Part shown: positions 1-5,768 of the stretch, in pieces
Position numbering within the stretch: position 1 is the stretch's first letter
How the letters are laid out: each line of letters begins with the position of its first letter
IMG/VR virus record: IMGVR_UViG_3300025949_000095
Span: 1 to 23,003 of that record
Origin: a virus
Length of the DNA: 23,003 nt
Reading direction: 5' to 3' (one strand)
Program-made: the position numbers and the translations under genes
The notes under the pieces: model-generated
Told to the model about the DNA's origin: nothing
Seen by the model: the letters and a program-made list of their open reading frames with translations, nothing else
The model's database searches: none

Positions 1-108
1 CAGCGCCGGAGTAGCCCGATGCGGTTGCGGCGCCGGAGTCGCCCGATGCGGTTGCAGCGCCGGAGTAGCCCGATGCGGTTGCAGCGCCGGAGTAGCCCGA
101 TGCGGTTG
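1..108. repeat. 27-bp tandem repeat, four copies visible
   Basis: Four contiguous 27-base units at 1-27, 28-54, 55-81 and 82-108. The second differs at two positions; the others are identical. The array reaches the window edge and may continue. On the minus strand each unit encodes nine residues (ATASGYSGA-type), and 27 is a multiple of three, so copy-number changes keep the frame. Confidence 0.95.
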
Positions 109-511
109 CAGCGCCGTTCTTCGTGGTCGCGGTCGAACCCTCAACCGGCTTTGCGCGGCTAGTCGTATATTCGATAGCCGCCTTGATTAGGCCGGCTAGA
201 TTGATTTCCGCGCTGACCTTGATCGTTGAGCTGGCAATCTTCGTGTCATCGCCGTGGCGCGAGAGTTCGCCGGACTGCTCTACAATGGCGAAGCGCGATG
301 TCCCCGGCTTGTAATAACGCAGGACATGCAGCGGATACTCGCAGGCGTGGAAGCCGGAATTGCAAGTGCTGACCTCCCCATCATGGGTGTATGTCTCGCC
401 GATGGCGTACTGGAAATCGCGGCACTTGAGTTTTTTGTCAAAACCTTTGTACGCGATGACGACCGGAGCCTTATCAGCCTTCGGCTTGACGGCCTTCTTG
501 ACGGCGCTCAT
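1..511 (-). CDS. Early leftward protein with ATASGYSGA tandem repeats (partial)
   Basis: Translating the minus strand from ATG at 511 gives an open frame of 170 codons that runs off the window edge, so the C-terminus is missing. The N-terminal part (about residues 20-115) contains YKGFDKKLKCRDFQYAIGE, a HDGEV segment, SGFHACEYPLHVL and RFAIVEQSGELSRHGDD. I recognise this pattern from phage and bacterial hypothetical proteins (DUF7666-like), whose function is unknown. From about residue 135 it becomes a nine-residue repeat, AATASGYSG, encoded by a 27-base tandem repeat. The frame contains no TAG codon. Its ATG overlaps the stop of the upstream gene (TCATGA), so it is translationally coupled in the leftward operon. 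The family assignment is by memory of sequence pattern; the role is not inferred. Confidence 0.8.
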   Translation of the reverse strand, partial: MSAVKKAVKPKADKAPVVIAYKGFDKKLKCRDFQYAIGETYTHDGEVSTCNSGFHACEYPLHVLRYYKPGTSRFAIVEQSGELSRHGDDTKIASSTIKVSAEINLAGLIKAAIEYTTSRAKPVEGSTATTKNGAATASGYSGAATASGYSGAATASGDSGAATASGYSGA

Positions 512-684
512 GACGCGCTCCCGACGTTGGCGAGGGCGGCGCGGCGGCGAAACTCGCTCGCATCCCGCATGGCCTCTTCCCATCGCTTGCTGTCGCCCGG
601 TGCGCGAGACATGGCGTAGTCAACGGCCATCTGCGCCTGCTCTTCCCAGTGCTTCACCGCCAGCACCTCCACCGGCCCGCTCAC
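508..684 (-). CDS. Small hypothetical early protein
   Basis: A 58-residue frame starts with GTG at 684, overlapping the TGA of the upstream gene (GTGA), and ends with a TGA that overlaps the ATG of the downstream gene. The product is charged and Ala-rich, with a HWEEQAQMAVDYAMSRAPGD segment and a basic FRRRAALA tail. I do not recognise the family. Coupled overlaps on both sides and the position behind the 925-953 promoter support a real gene of the leftward early operon. Confidence 0.6.
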   Translation of the reverse strand: MSGPVEVLAVKHWEEQAQMAVDYAMSRAPGDSKRWEEAMRDASEFRRRAALANVGSAS

Positions 685-890
685 CCCTCACCCCGAGCCG
701 CGAGGCAGTGCGCCGCGCCAGTGGTGAGGGCTTCGGCAACATCAATCGCGCGTTCCGGCGAAAGGTGCAGATCGTGGAACCACACGTCATCGCCCTGACC
801 TAGGACGACACTCTTGTCGCTGGCCCTCACGTCTACGACGACGCGCTCGCCAACTTTGATGGGTTCGGACTTCCAGGTGAATTGCGGCAT
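681..890 (-). CDS. Small hypothetical early protein, first gene of leftward operon
   Basis: A 69-residue protein beginning MPQFTWKSEPIKVGERVVVD. Longer starts exist at 953 and 935, but they lie inside the promoter: the -10 box is at 925-930, so transcripts should start near 918. I therefore choose ATG 890, which has an AGGGAG ribosome-binding site just upstream (complement of 897-902). The stop TGA overlaps the GTG of the next gene. No family recognised; the sequence looks like a small soluble acidic protein. As the first gene under the repressor-controlled leftward promoter, it occupies the place of the lambda early-left genes. Confidence 0.65.
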   Translation of the reverse strand: MPQFTWKSEPIKVGERVVVDVRASDKSVVLGQGDDVWFHDLHLSPERAIDVAEALTTGAAHCLAARGEG

Positions 891-924
891 CTCGTTCTCC
901 CTCGCCCGTGGTGGCGTGGAAGTG

Positions 925-953
925 ATATTAGGCATGCGTAAGTCACCTGTCAA
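925..953 (-). promoter_or_regulatory. Strong leftward early promoter (PL-like)
   Basis: On the minus strand, TTGACA (953-948) is followed by exactly 17 bases and TAATAT (930-925). This is nearly a perfect sigma-70 promoter. It drives the leftward operon starting at 890. Operator palindromes lie in the spacer/-10 (928-941) and directly upstream of the -35 (953-966), so it should be shut by the repressor encoded at 1595-2146. Confidence 0.85.
928..941. promoter_or_regulatory. Operator OL1-like
   Basis: TTAGGCATGCGTAA is a 14-base near-palindrome overlapping the -10 box of the leftward promoter. It matches the consensus TTAGGCATGCCTAA seen at four other places around the repressor gene. Confidence 0.75.
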
Positions 954-966
954 TAGGCATGCCTAA
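953..966. promoter_or_regulatory. Operator OL2-like
   Basis: ATAGGCATGCCTAA is a 14-base palindrome starting 25 bases from the first left operator (start to start) and abutting the -35 box. The spacing matches that of the right operators. Confidence 0.75.
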
Positions 967-1008
967 GTAAATATGCAACGACGCGGTGCAGTAATTGCTA
1001 GCGAGCGC

Positions 1009-1032
1009 AAAAAAAGCCCGCCGAAGCGGGCT
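1009..1032 (-). terminator. Rho-independent terminator of the repressor/lipoprotein unit
   Basis: On the minus strand, AGCCCGC, a TTCG loop and GCGGGCT are followed by a run of T (the A run at 1009-1015). The stem is seven GC-rich pairs with a stable tetraloop. It lies 20 bases past the stop of the lipoprotein gene and separates that unit from the leftward promoter. Confidence 0.9.
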
Positions 1033-1051
1033 GCACCTCTTGTGATGAGTC

Positions 1052-1486
1052 TTACCGAGCTGGCTGGACGGTGCCGGGGTCTACGTAGATGGCCGTTGCC
1101 TTGCCCACTTTATGCATCTGTGCCGCAGAGAAGCCCATGCCCGTGGCGAACCCCCCATTGCCACTCGCAAAGCCAGTGCCGACCGATCCAGCATATTCCG
1201 ACCCCATGCCCTGAAGGACGATGCCATTGGCGCCTAGGCTGGCGGCTTCCTTCTTCAGCCGCTTCATCACCTTATTCACGCGGCTCTGCTGTGAAAAGCC
1301 ATTGGCGCCCATGTCGTTGGCTTCTAGCAAAGCTACCGTCTCGAATTTCGCGGGCGGCTGAAGGTAGATCTTCACTTGATCGGGTTGGATCGGCGCTCGG
1401 GTCGTGCCGACGATCACGTGTGATGACGCGCATGCCGCAAGAGCGCCAAACATGACGCCAAGAGCCAAAATCTTGACTGCATTCAT
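1052..1486 (-). CDS. Secreted lipoprotein, possible lysogenic conversion gene
   Basis: A 144-residue protein with a classic lipoprotein signal: a basic N-terminus, a hydrophobic stretch (residues 5-17) and the lipobox LAAC with Cys19 as the predicted lipidated residue. The mature part contains IQPDQVKIYLQPPAKFETVA and a Gly-rich C-terminal half, resembling DUF4156/YbjQ-like bacterial lipoproteins. That match is by impression only. The ribosome-binding site AGGGGGAA precedes the ATG. The gene lies downstream of the repressor on the same strand and before a terminator, so it is probably expressed in the lysogen. That position suggests envelope modification or superinfection exclusion; this is inference. 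Confidence 0.8.
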   Translation of the reverse strand: MNAVKILALGVMFGALAACASSHVIVGTTRAPIQPDQVKIYLQPPAKFETVALLEANDMGANGFSQQSRVNKVMKRLKKEAASLGANGIVLQGMGSEYAGSVGTGFASGNGGFATGMGFSAAQMHKVGKATAIYVDPGTVQPAR

Positions 1487-1594
1487 CCCATATTCCCCCT
1501 GAGCTTTGCGGTGAACCTCAAATCAATTGGGTCTGGCCTGGTGCCGGCCCATAGCTTCTCGGCTGCCCTGATTCTAACTGACACAATACGAAGG

Positions 1595-2146
1595 TCAGGC
1601 CTCCTTTCGCGCTCCCCTCTTGGCAGGTTTTTGCTCATCAGTGCCAACAGTTGGCACACCTTTGTCTCGTCCATTCGCTGTAGCCCCCTGTGGCATGAAG
1701 TCAGCTCCCATACGGATCAGATTGCTCAGTGTCTCCACGTCCGGCAACTGCTCCCTTACAGCCAGCCAGTGCATAAACAGTGCCGCGCCTTCGTCGGTCT
1801 CGATATTGAATCTCCGACCCTGTCGATGCTCGTAAATGCGTAGCGCCTTGGCCGTTTCGGCGATCATCGCCGGGTCAAGTCGCGCGGGCTGCGATTGGCT
1901 TGCCTTGGGCGATTGACTGGTAACACCTTCACGCCCAGTCATGATCCATTCGGGGGTTGTTTCCAGGAACTTGGCGGCCGCCACCAAGTTGTCACCGCTG
2001 ATCATGCGGGTAGGGCGCGATCCCTTGCCGAACCATCCACTGACGGACGGCTCCCTGATGCCGCATGCGTTTGCAAGCGCCACCTGACTCTCGCCACGGT
2101 CCGTGAGGAGAGAAAAAATTCGCTTTGCCCATGGCTCCATATTCAT
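1595..2146 (-). CDS. cI: CI-like phage repressor (XRE helix-turn-helix)
   Basis: A 183-residue protein with an N-terminal XRE-type helix-turn-helix (about residues 15-60: SQVALANACGIREPSVSGWF, then NLVAAAKFLETTPEWIMTG). The rest is a Gln/Ser linker and a C-terminal domain in which I see no LexA/S24 serine-lysine peptidase signature. Induction may therefore not use RecA-stimulated self-cleavage. It is transcribed away from the Cro-like gene, and the first right operator (2146-2159) touches its ATG, so its mRNA is probably leaderless or nearly so, as for lambda PRM. The five TTAGG/CCTAA palindromes around it are its likely targets. The repressor role is well supported by context. Confidence 0.85.
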   Translation of the reverse strand: MNMEPWAKRIFSLLTDRGESQVALANACGIREPSVSGWFGKGSRPTRMISGDNLVAAAKFLETTPEWIMTGREGVTSQSPKASQSQPARLDPAMIAETAKALRIYEHRQGRRFNIETDEGAALFMHWLAVREQLPDVETLSNLIRMGADFMPQGATANGRDKGVPTVGTDEQKPAKRGARKEA

Positions 2147-2159
2147 TAGGTGAGCCTAA
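2146..2159. promoter_or_regulatory. Operator OR3-like
   Basis: TTAGGTGAGCCTAA, a 14-base palindrome directly abutting the repressor start codon; binding here would block repressor transcription. Confidence 0.7.
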
Positions 2160-2170
2160 GCCTTGGCACC

Positions 2171-2184
2171 ATAGGAATGCCTAT
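2171..2184. promoter_or_regulatory. Operator OR2-like
   Basis: ATAGGAATGCCTAT, a 14-base near-palindrome ending at the first base of the -35 box of the rightward promoter. Its start is 25 bases from OR3-like and 24 from OR1-like. Confidence 0.7.
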
Positions 2185-2212
2185 TGACAGTATCTTAGGC
2201 ATGCCTTAGTCT
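2184..2212 (+). promoter_or_regulatory. Rightward early promoter (PR-like)
   Basis: TTGACA (2184-2189), a 17-base spacer and TAGTCT (2207-2212) form a plausible sigma-70 promoter. The predicted start site is about 2219-2220, coinciding with the ATG of the Cro-like gene at 2220. No Shine-Dalgarno sequence lies in front of that ATG, so the transcript would be leaderless. Confidence 0.7.
2195..2208. promoter_or_regulatory. Operator OR1-like
   Basis: TTAGGCATGCCTTA, a 14-base near-palindrome in the spacer and -10 of the rightward promoter; same consensus as the left operators. Confidence 0.75.
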
Positions 2213-2219
2213 ACACCTC

Positions 2220-2405
2220 ATGACCGACTCCGAAATCATCAACGCACTCGGTGGAACCATGGCTGTTGCGGCTATTTGCCGGGTCAAGCCACCAAGCGTC
2301 AGCCAGTGGAAGAGGAGCGGCATTCCTGACGCAAGGCGCCAGTTCTTGGCACTACTTAGACCGGAACTTTTCGGCCAGCCATCTAAGCATTCCGAACCCT
2401 CGTAA
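2220..2405 (+). CDS. cro: Cro-like / YdaS-like regulator
   Basis: A 61-residue protein. MTDSEIINALGGTMAVAAIC followed by RVKPPSVSQWKRSGIPDARR is the pattern of Cro and YdaS_antitoxin-type helix-turn-helix proteins. The recognition helix is around PPSVSQWKRSG. It is divergent from the repressor gene and is the first gene after the PR-like promoter. It presumably binds the same TTAGG/CCTAA operators and shuts off repressor synthesis on the way to lytic growth. The start has no ribosome-binding site and lies at the predicted transcription start. A terminator-like hairpin follows at 2422-2450. Confidence 0.85.
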   Translation: MTDSEIINALGGTMAVAAICRVKPPSVSQWKRSGIPDARRQFLALLRPELFGQPSKHSEPS

Positions 2406-2421
2406 CTCATCACGTCCTTCC

Positions 2422-2450
2422 AAAGCGTGCCTAACCAGCACGCTTTTATT
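2422..2450 (+). terminator. Terminator-like hairpin after the Cro-like gene (tR1-like)
   Basis: AAAGCGTGC (2422-2430), a seven-base loop and GCACGCTTT (2438-2446) make a nine-pair stem, followed by a T-rich tail. The early operon continues beyond it, so some read-through or antitermination is implied, as at lambda tR1. Confidence 0.75.
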
Positions 2451-2488
2451 TCGCCTGAAATTCAATGTGGACAAAAGTGGACAAGTGT

Positions 2489-2860
2489 ATGAACAGTCTT
2501 TTACCTAGCCGAATCGAAGCCGTTCCGTCCCCCCGCATGGCTGATGAGCGCACGTTGCGTATGTGCTTCTCGGAGCGTGATGCGGTGGCTGCATCCGTCG
2601 CCCTTAGTGGCCTGACCTATCGCGAAATCGCTGCCCGCATGGGCGTGTCGAAGTCGCTGGTGGATCTGCTCATCAAGGGGCACCGGGCGCTTACTAAGAA
2701 ACGAACGATCCCGTTCTGTCACGCCACCGGCACGTTGCTTGTCCAGCAGTACCGGGAGATGGAGCGCGCCTTGAATGAGGCACAGGGCAGGGTGAAGGAA
2801 CACGAGCGCATTGCGGCCATCGTCGCGCCCACGCAGAAGCTGTGGAGCGCAGCGGCATGA
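2489..2860 (+). CDS. Early DNA-binding protein (HTH), CII-like position
   Basis: A 123-residue protein from ATG 2489; a longer frame opens at 2465, but no ribosome-binding site precedes it. The middle, GLTYREIAARMGVSKSLVDL, is a helix-turn-helix of the sigma region-4/Trp-repressor type. The C-terminal half (QQYREMERALNEAQGRVKEH) is probably a coiled coil. It sits where lambda cII lies, between cro and the replication gene, but sequence alone does not say whether it is an activator. Its stop overlaps the next ATG (ATGA). Confidence 0.65.
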   Translation: MNSLLPSRIEAVPSPRMADERTLRMCFSERDAVAASVALSGLTYREIAARMGVSKSLVDLLIKGHRALTKKRTIPFCHATGTLLVQQYREMERALNEAQGRVKEHERIAAIVAPTQKLWSAAA

Positions 2861-3042
2861 CCATCCACGACCATGGCCAGAACGACCCGCTGGAATACGT
2901 CCTAGACCGCAATGACGCCGCTGTAGCGGACTTCGTCGGCAAGGTCATCCAGATACGCCGGATGCAGCTCAACGACCGCGACAAGGCGCGGCAGGCGGCA
3001 GCGAATGAGCGCGAGATTGCGCGGGCGCTGGGGGTGGGCTGA
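2857..3042 (+). CDS. Small hypothetical early protein
   Basis: A 61-residue protein starting MTIHDHGQNDPLEYVLDRND. ATG 2857 overlaps the preceding TGA, and its own TGA overlaps the next ATG (TGATG), so it is translationally coupled on both sides. The second half is a charged, probably helical, Arg/Glu/Ala-rich stretch ending in a short glycine tail. No family recognised. Its place directly before the replication-initiation gene suggests an early-operon role but nothing more specific. Confidence 0.65.
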   Translation: MTIHDHGQNDPLEYVLDRNDAAVADFVGKVIQIRRMQLNDRDKARQAAANEREIARALGVG

Positions 3043-3755
3043 TGGCCGGCGACTGGATCAAGATGCGGACTGACCTGTTCACGCATCCGAAAGTTGTCCG
3101 CATTTCGTCCGCTTTGAAAGCGGACAGGTTGCGGACGGTTGGCGGACTCTTGTCCGTTTGGTGTCTCTTTGACGCGCATTCAGTCGATGGAAAACTTGAG
3201 GGTTATGACGCGCCAACACTGGACGATTTGATCGGGTGGCAGGGATTTTCGGCGGCAATGATCGCTGTCGGCTGGATTGAACAAGTCGGCGAAGGCCTTG
3301 CCCTGCCTAGCTTTGAGAGGCACAACGGGGCGTCAGCTAAGCGGCGCGCGCAGGACGCGGACAGGAAGAAAGACGTCCGCAATGTGTCCGCATTGGAAGC
3401 GGACAAAAAGCGGACTAGAGAAGAGAAGAGAAGAGAAGAGAAGAAAGAGCAAAAGACTGCGCCTGGCGTCGATCTTCTCGACGGCATCCCGGAACAGGTT
3501 GCCCAAGACTTCAAACAACTCCGCCAACGACTACGCGCACCTATCACGCAAACCGCGATGGATGGAATCAAGCGCGAGGCTGGAAAAGCAGGAATCACGC
3601 TGACCGCCGCCCTTGCGATGTGCTGCGAGCGCGGATGGCGTGGGTTCAAGGCGGAATGGGTTTCCGGCAACAGCAACACACCATCGACACCAGCGCCGAA
3701 GCGACGCAAGCAGCTCGGCGAAGGCAGTTCCACGAATTACGGGCCTGCGTCATGA
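3042..3755 (+). CDS. Phage replication initiation protein (lambda O-like position)
   Basis: A 237-residue protein. The N-terminal part (about 1-90) has the pattern DWIKMRTDLFTHPKVVRIS, then GGLLSVWCLFDAHSVDG and LDDLIGWQGFSAAMIAVGWI. I recognise this winged-helix fold from phage replication and DnaD/DnaT-like proteins. A very basic linker follows (about 105-140, repeated KRREEKK). The C-terminal half, from LLDGIPEQVAQDFKQLRQRL, probably contacts the helicase loader or helicase. The DnaB-type helicase gene directly follows and overlaps (ATGA). The coding sequence contains 11 GCGGAC/GTCCGC elements (3065-3415), which look like an embedded origin. The C-terminal role is inference. Confidence 0.75.
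   Translation: MAGDWIKMRTDLFTHPKVVRISSALKADRLRTVGGLLSVWCLFDAHSVDGKLEGYDAPTLDDLIGWQGFSAAMIAVGWIEQVGEGLALPSFERHNGASAKRRAQDADRKKDVRNVSALEADKKRTREEKRREEKKEQKTAPGVDLLDGIPEQVAQDFKQLRQRLRAPITQTAMDGIKREAGKAGITLTAALAMCCERGWRGFKAEWVSGNSNTPSTPAPKRRKQLGEGSSTNYGPAS
3065..3415. other. Putative replication origin: GCGGAC iteron cluster
   Basis: The hexamer GCGGAC or its complement GTCCGC occurs exactly at 3065, 3096, 3107, 3120, 3131, 3142, 3357, 3375, 3386, 3399 and 3410. An imperfect copy (GTCCGT) is at 3152. Several lie 11 or 13 bases apart, close to one helical turn. A purine-only AGAGA-type stretch (about 3418-3446) follows. The elements fall in different codon contexts of the replication gene, so selection seems to be on DNA, as for the lambda origin inside gene O. 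Function is inferred. Confidence 0.6.
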
Positions 3756-5089
3756 ACGCCGTGCGGATTTCTGATGCCCGCATTAGCGGCCTGCGTGTCC
3801 CCCCGCACTCCATCGACGCCGAACAGGCCGTTCTCGGTGGCCTGATGCTTGCGCCAGACAAAATCGAGACGCTGGCCGACAAGCTCTCGGAACAAGACTT
3901 CTACCGCAAAGACCACCGGATGATCTGGCGGGCCGTGGTTGAACTGAATGAGCGCGGTCAGCCATGCGATGCCGTGACTATGGGGGAATGGTTCGACAAC
4001 AACGGTTTGGGTGAAATGGTGGGCGGCTCCGGCTACCTGATCGACCTAGCCAACAGCACGCCTAGCGCCGCGAATATCGCCGCCTACGCACAGATCATCC
4101 GCGAGAAGTCCGTTCTGCGTTTAGTGATCGACCAAGCGATGCAGTTGATTGAATCCGCCTACGGCAACGAATCCAGCGGCGTCGAGTTGGTTGATCGAGG
4201 CATCGTGGAGCTGATGGCGTTGCAGAAAGTTGAGGCGCGGGCAGAGTTCACGCTTCGCCAAGCGATGACGTTAGCCTTTGCTGAGGCCGAGCGAGCCAAG
4301 GAGTTGGGCGGGAAGATACCCGGCATTTCATCCGGCCTTACCGACCTGGACCGCGTCCTTGGCGGCTGGCACGACTCTGACCTTGTGGTAATAGGCGCGC
4401 GGCCGGCGCAAGGAAAGACCGCGCTCCTACTGAACTTCGCCACGTCTTGTGCACTGCCAAGCGGGATCATTTCCGCCGAACAACCCGCCCAGCAAGTTGG
4501 CGCCCGCGTCATGTCGATCAAGTCACACGTACCCGCCGAGCGCATGCGGAACGGTCGATTTGATGCCGGTGACCTGCGCAAACTTGGCGGCGCCGTGGAT
4601 GAGTTGTGCGAACGGACTTGCCTAATCTATGACCGTAGCGCGCCGACGATTGCCGATGTATCGCGCATGGCTCGCAAGTGGAAACAGCAGAACGGCATTC
4701 GTGTTCTGTTCGTGGACTACATCCAGCGCATTGACGCATCGCACACCAACGCACGGGCGAACAAGGCCGAGAAGGTTGGCGAGGTAGTCCGTGGCCTGAA
4801 GAACCTTGCCCGCGATCTGGAAATCCCAGTGATCGCGCTGGCCCAGGTTGGCCGGCAAGCAGAGAACCGACAGCCGGGAATGGGCGATCTGTCCGATTCC
4901 AGCGAAATCGAGAAAGAGGCGGACCAGATCCTAACCCTGTTTCGACCGGGCACCAGTGACGACACAGCCAGCGACTACGACGCGGTGATTAGCGTCGAGA
5001 AGAACCGCCACGGGCCGTGTGGGGAAATCAAAGCGGTATGGCTCGCCGAAACCATGCGCTTCACCGACTACGCGGAGGAAACGCGATGA
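3752..5089 (+). CDS. Replicative DnaB-type DNA helicase
   Basis: A 445-residue protein. Residues 18-125 are a DnaB N-terminal domain (PPHSIDAEQAVLGGLMLAP). Residues about 165-440 are the RecA-like ATPase core, with Walker A GARPAQGKTA (215-224), Walker B VLFVDYIQRI (around 318-327), a catalytic-Glu region SAEQP (241-245) and the sensor QVGRQAENRQPGMGDLSDS. The length fits the family (about 440-470). It should form the hexameric 5'-3' helicase at the phage fork, independent of or competing with host DnaB. The ATG overlaps the preceding TGA, and the stop overlaps the next ATG. The frame is clean, with no in-frame TAG. Confidence 0.95.
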   Translation: MNAVRISDARISGLRVPPHSIDAEQAVLGGLMLAPDKIETLADKLSEQDFYRKDHRMIWRAVVELNERGQPCDAVTMGEWFDNNGLGEMVGGSGYLIDLANSTPSAANIAAYAQIIREKSVLRLVIDQAMQLIESAYGNESSGVELVDRGIVELMALQKVEARAEFTLRQAMTLAFAEAERAKELGGKIPGISSGLTDLDRVLGGWHDSDLVVIGARPAQGKTALLLNFATSCALPSGIISAEQPAQQVGARVMSIKSHVPAERMRNGRFDAGDLRKLGGAVDELCERTCLIYDRSAPTIADVSRMARKWKQQNGIRVLFVDYIQRIDASHTNARANKAEKVGEVVRGLKNLARDLEIPVIALAQVGRQAENRQPGMGDLSDSSEIEKEADQILTLFRPGTSDDTASDYDAVISVEKNRHGPCGEIKAVWLAETMRFTDYAEETR

Positions 5090-5343
5090 ACGACGTGGTT
5101 GAAATGATCCGAGGCAACGTGCGGAAAGAGGACGAAAAGCGCGAGCAGATTCGCATCGACTTTCCCAACTGCACGGCAATCATCGACCAGTTCCGCGCCG
5201 TGTTCGGCGATGGCGTGAAAGCCAAGTATTTCGAAGAGGACGGCAAGACGATGGGCAAGCAGCAACCTTTCGACGGGACGGATGTGGACAAGTACCTGCG
5301 TCTTGTGGACATGACTGCCAAGCGGCGCGGGGGTGGGCGGTGA
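5086..5343 (+). CDS. Hypothetical early protein after the helicase
   Basis: An 85-residue protein that begins MNDVVEMIRGNVRKEDEKRE and contains FPNCTAIIDQFRAVFGDGVK. It is coupled by ATGA to the helicase and by GTGA to the next gene. I have seen similar small proteins next to phage replicative helicases but know no function. It is charged and soluble, with no membrane segment. Confidence 0.7.
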   Translation: MNDVVEMIRGNVRKEDEKREQIRIDFPNCTAIIDQFRAVFGDGVKAKYFEEDGKTMGKQQPFDGTDVDKYLRLVDMTAKRRGGGR

Positions 5344-5768
5344 AGATCTCCAATCCCACCGAACTGTCCCGCTGGGTCGCGTTCCTGCACACGCTCAAGT
5401 TGCCACTGGAAGTCTCGGCCAAGGCGTGGAAGAGGGAGCGCACGCATCCACAAAACGCCTACCTCTTCGGCGTGTGCTATCCGGTCATCGCCGAGCAGAT
5501 GGGGTACACGGTCGATGATCTGCACGAGTGGGTGTGCGGGACGTTCTTCGGCTGGGTAGACCGCAAGCGCCCCAAGACTCCGCGCAACCCGGAAGGTGTC
5601 GAGAGCGTGCCATTCCGCACCACAACGCGCGACGAGAACAACAAGCGAGACGTGATGGATGCCAAAGCGTTTGGCGAGTTGCTGGATACCGTCGTGTTCC
5701 GGGCCGCTGCGCAGTGTGGCGCGTACATACCGGAGCCGTATGAGGGTGAGCAGAGGAGGGCGGCATGA
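5340..5768 (+). CDS. NinB/Orf-like recombination protein (tentative)
   Basis: A 142-residue protein from GTG 5340 (VKISNPTELSRWVAFLHTLK). The segment KRERTHPQNAYLFGVCYPVI, a central tryptophan/phenylalanine region and the C-terminal FGELLDTVVFRAAAQCGAYI resemble NinB (lambda Orf). NinB is a single-strand-DNA-binding recombination mediator that substitutes for RecFOR. The order helicase, NinB-like, YbcO-type nuclease fits the lambda nin region. The resemblance is in spacing of conserved residues only, so another early function is possible. It overlaps both neighbours by four bases. Confidence 0.5.
   Translation: MKISNPTELSRWVAFLHTLKLPLEVSAKAWKRERTHPQNAYLFGVCYPVIAEQMGYTVDDLHEWVCGTFFGWVDRKRPKTPRNPEGVESVPFRTTTRDENNKRDVMDAKAFGELLDTVVFRAAAQCGAYIPEPYEGEQRRAA

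Noticed and set aside
1-108. Repeat array as a CRISPR
   Set aside because: The 27-base units are contiguous with no spacers and lie inside a coding frame.
681-953. Long start (ATG 953) for the first leftward gene
   Set aside because: It falls within the -35 box of the promoter, so it would not be on the transcript; ATG 890 has a proper ribosome-binding site.
1483-1674. Minus-strand 63-codon frame between repressor and lipoprotein
   Set aside because: It starts inside the repressor gene in another frame, has no ribosome-binding site and no recognisable sequence; weak, though not excluded.
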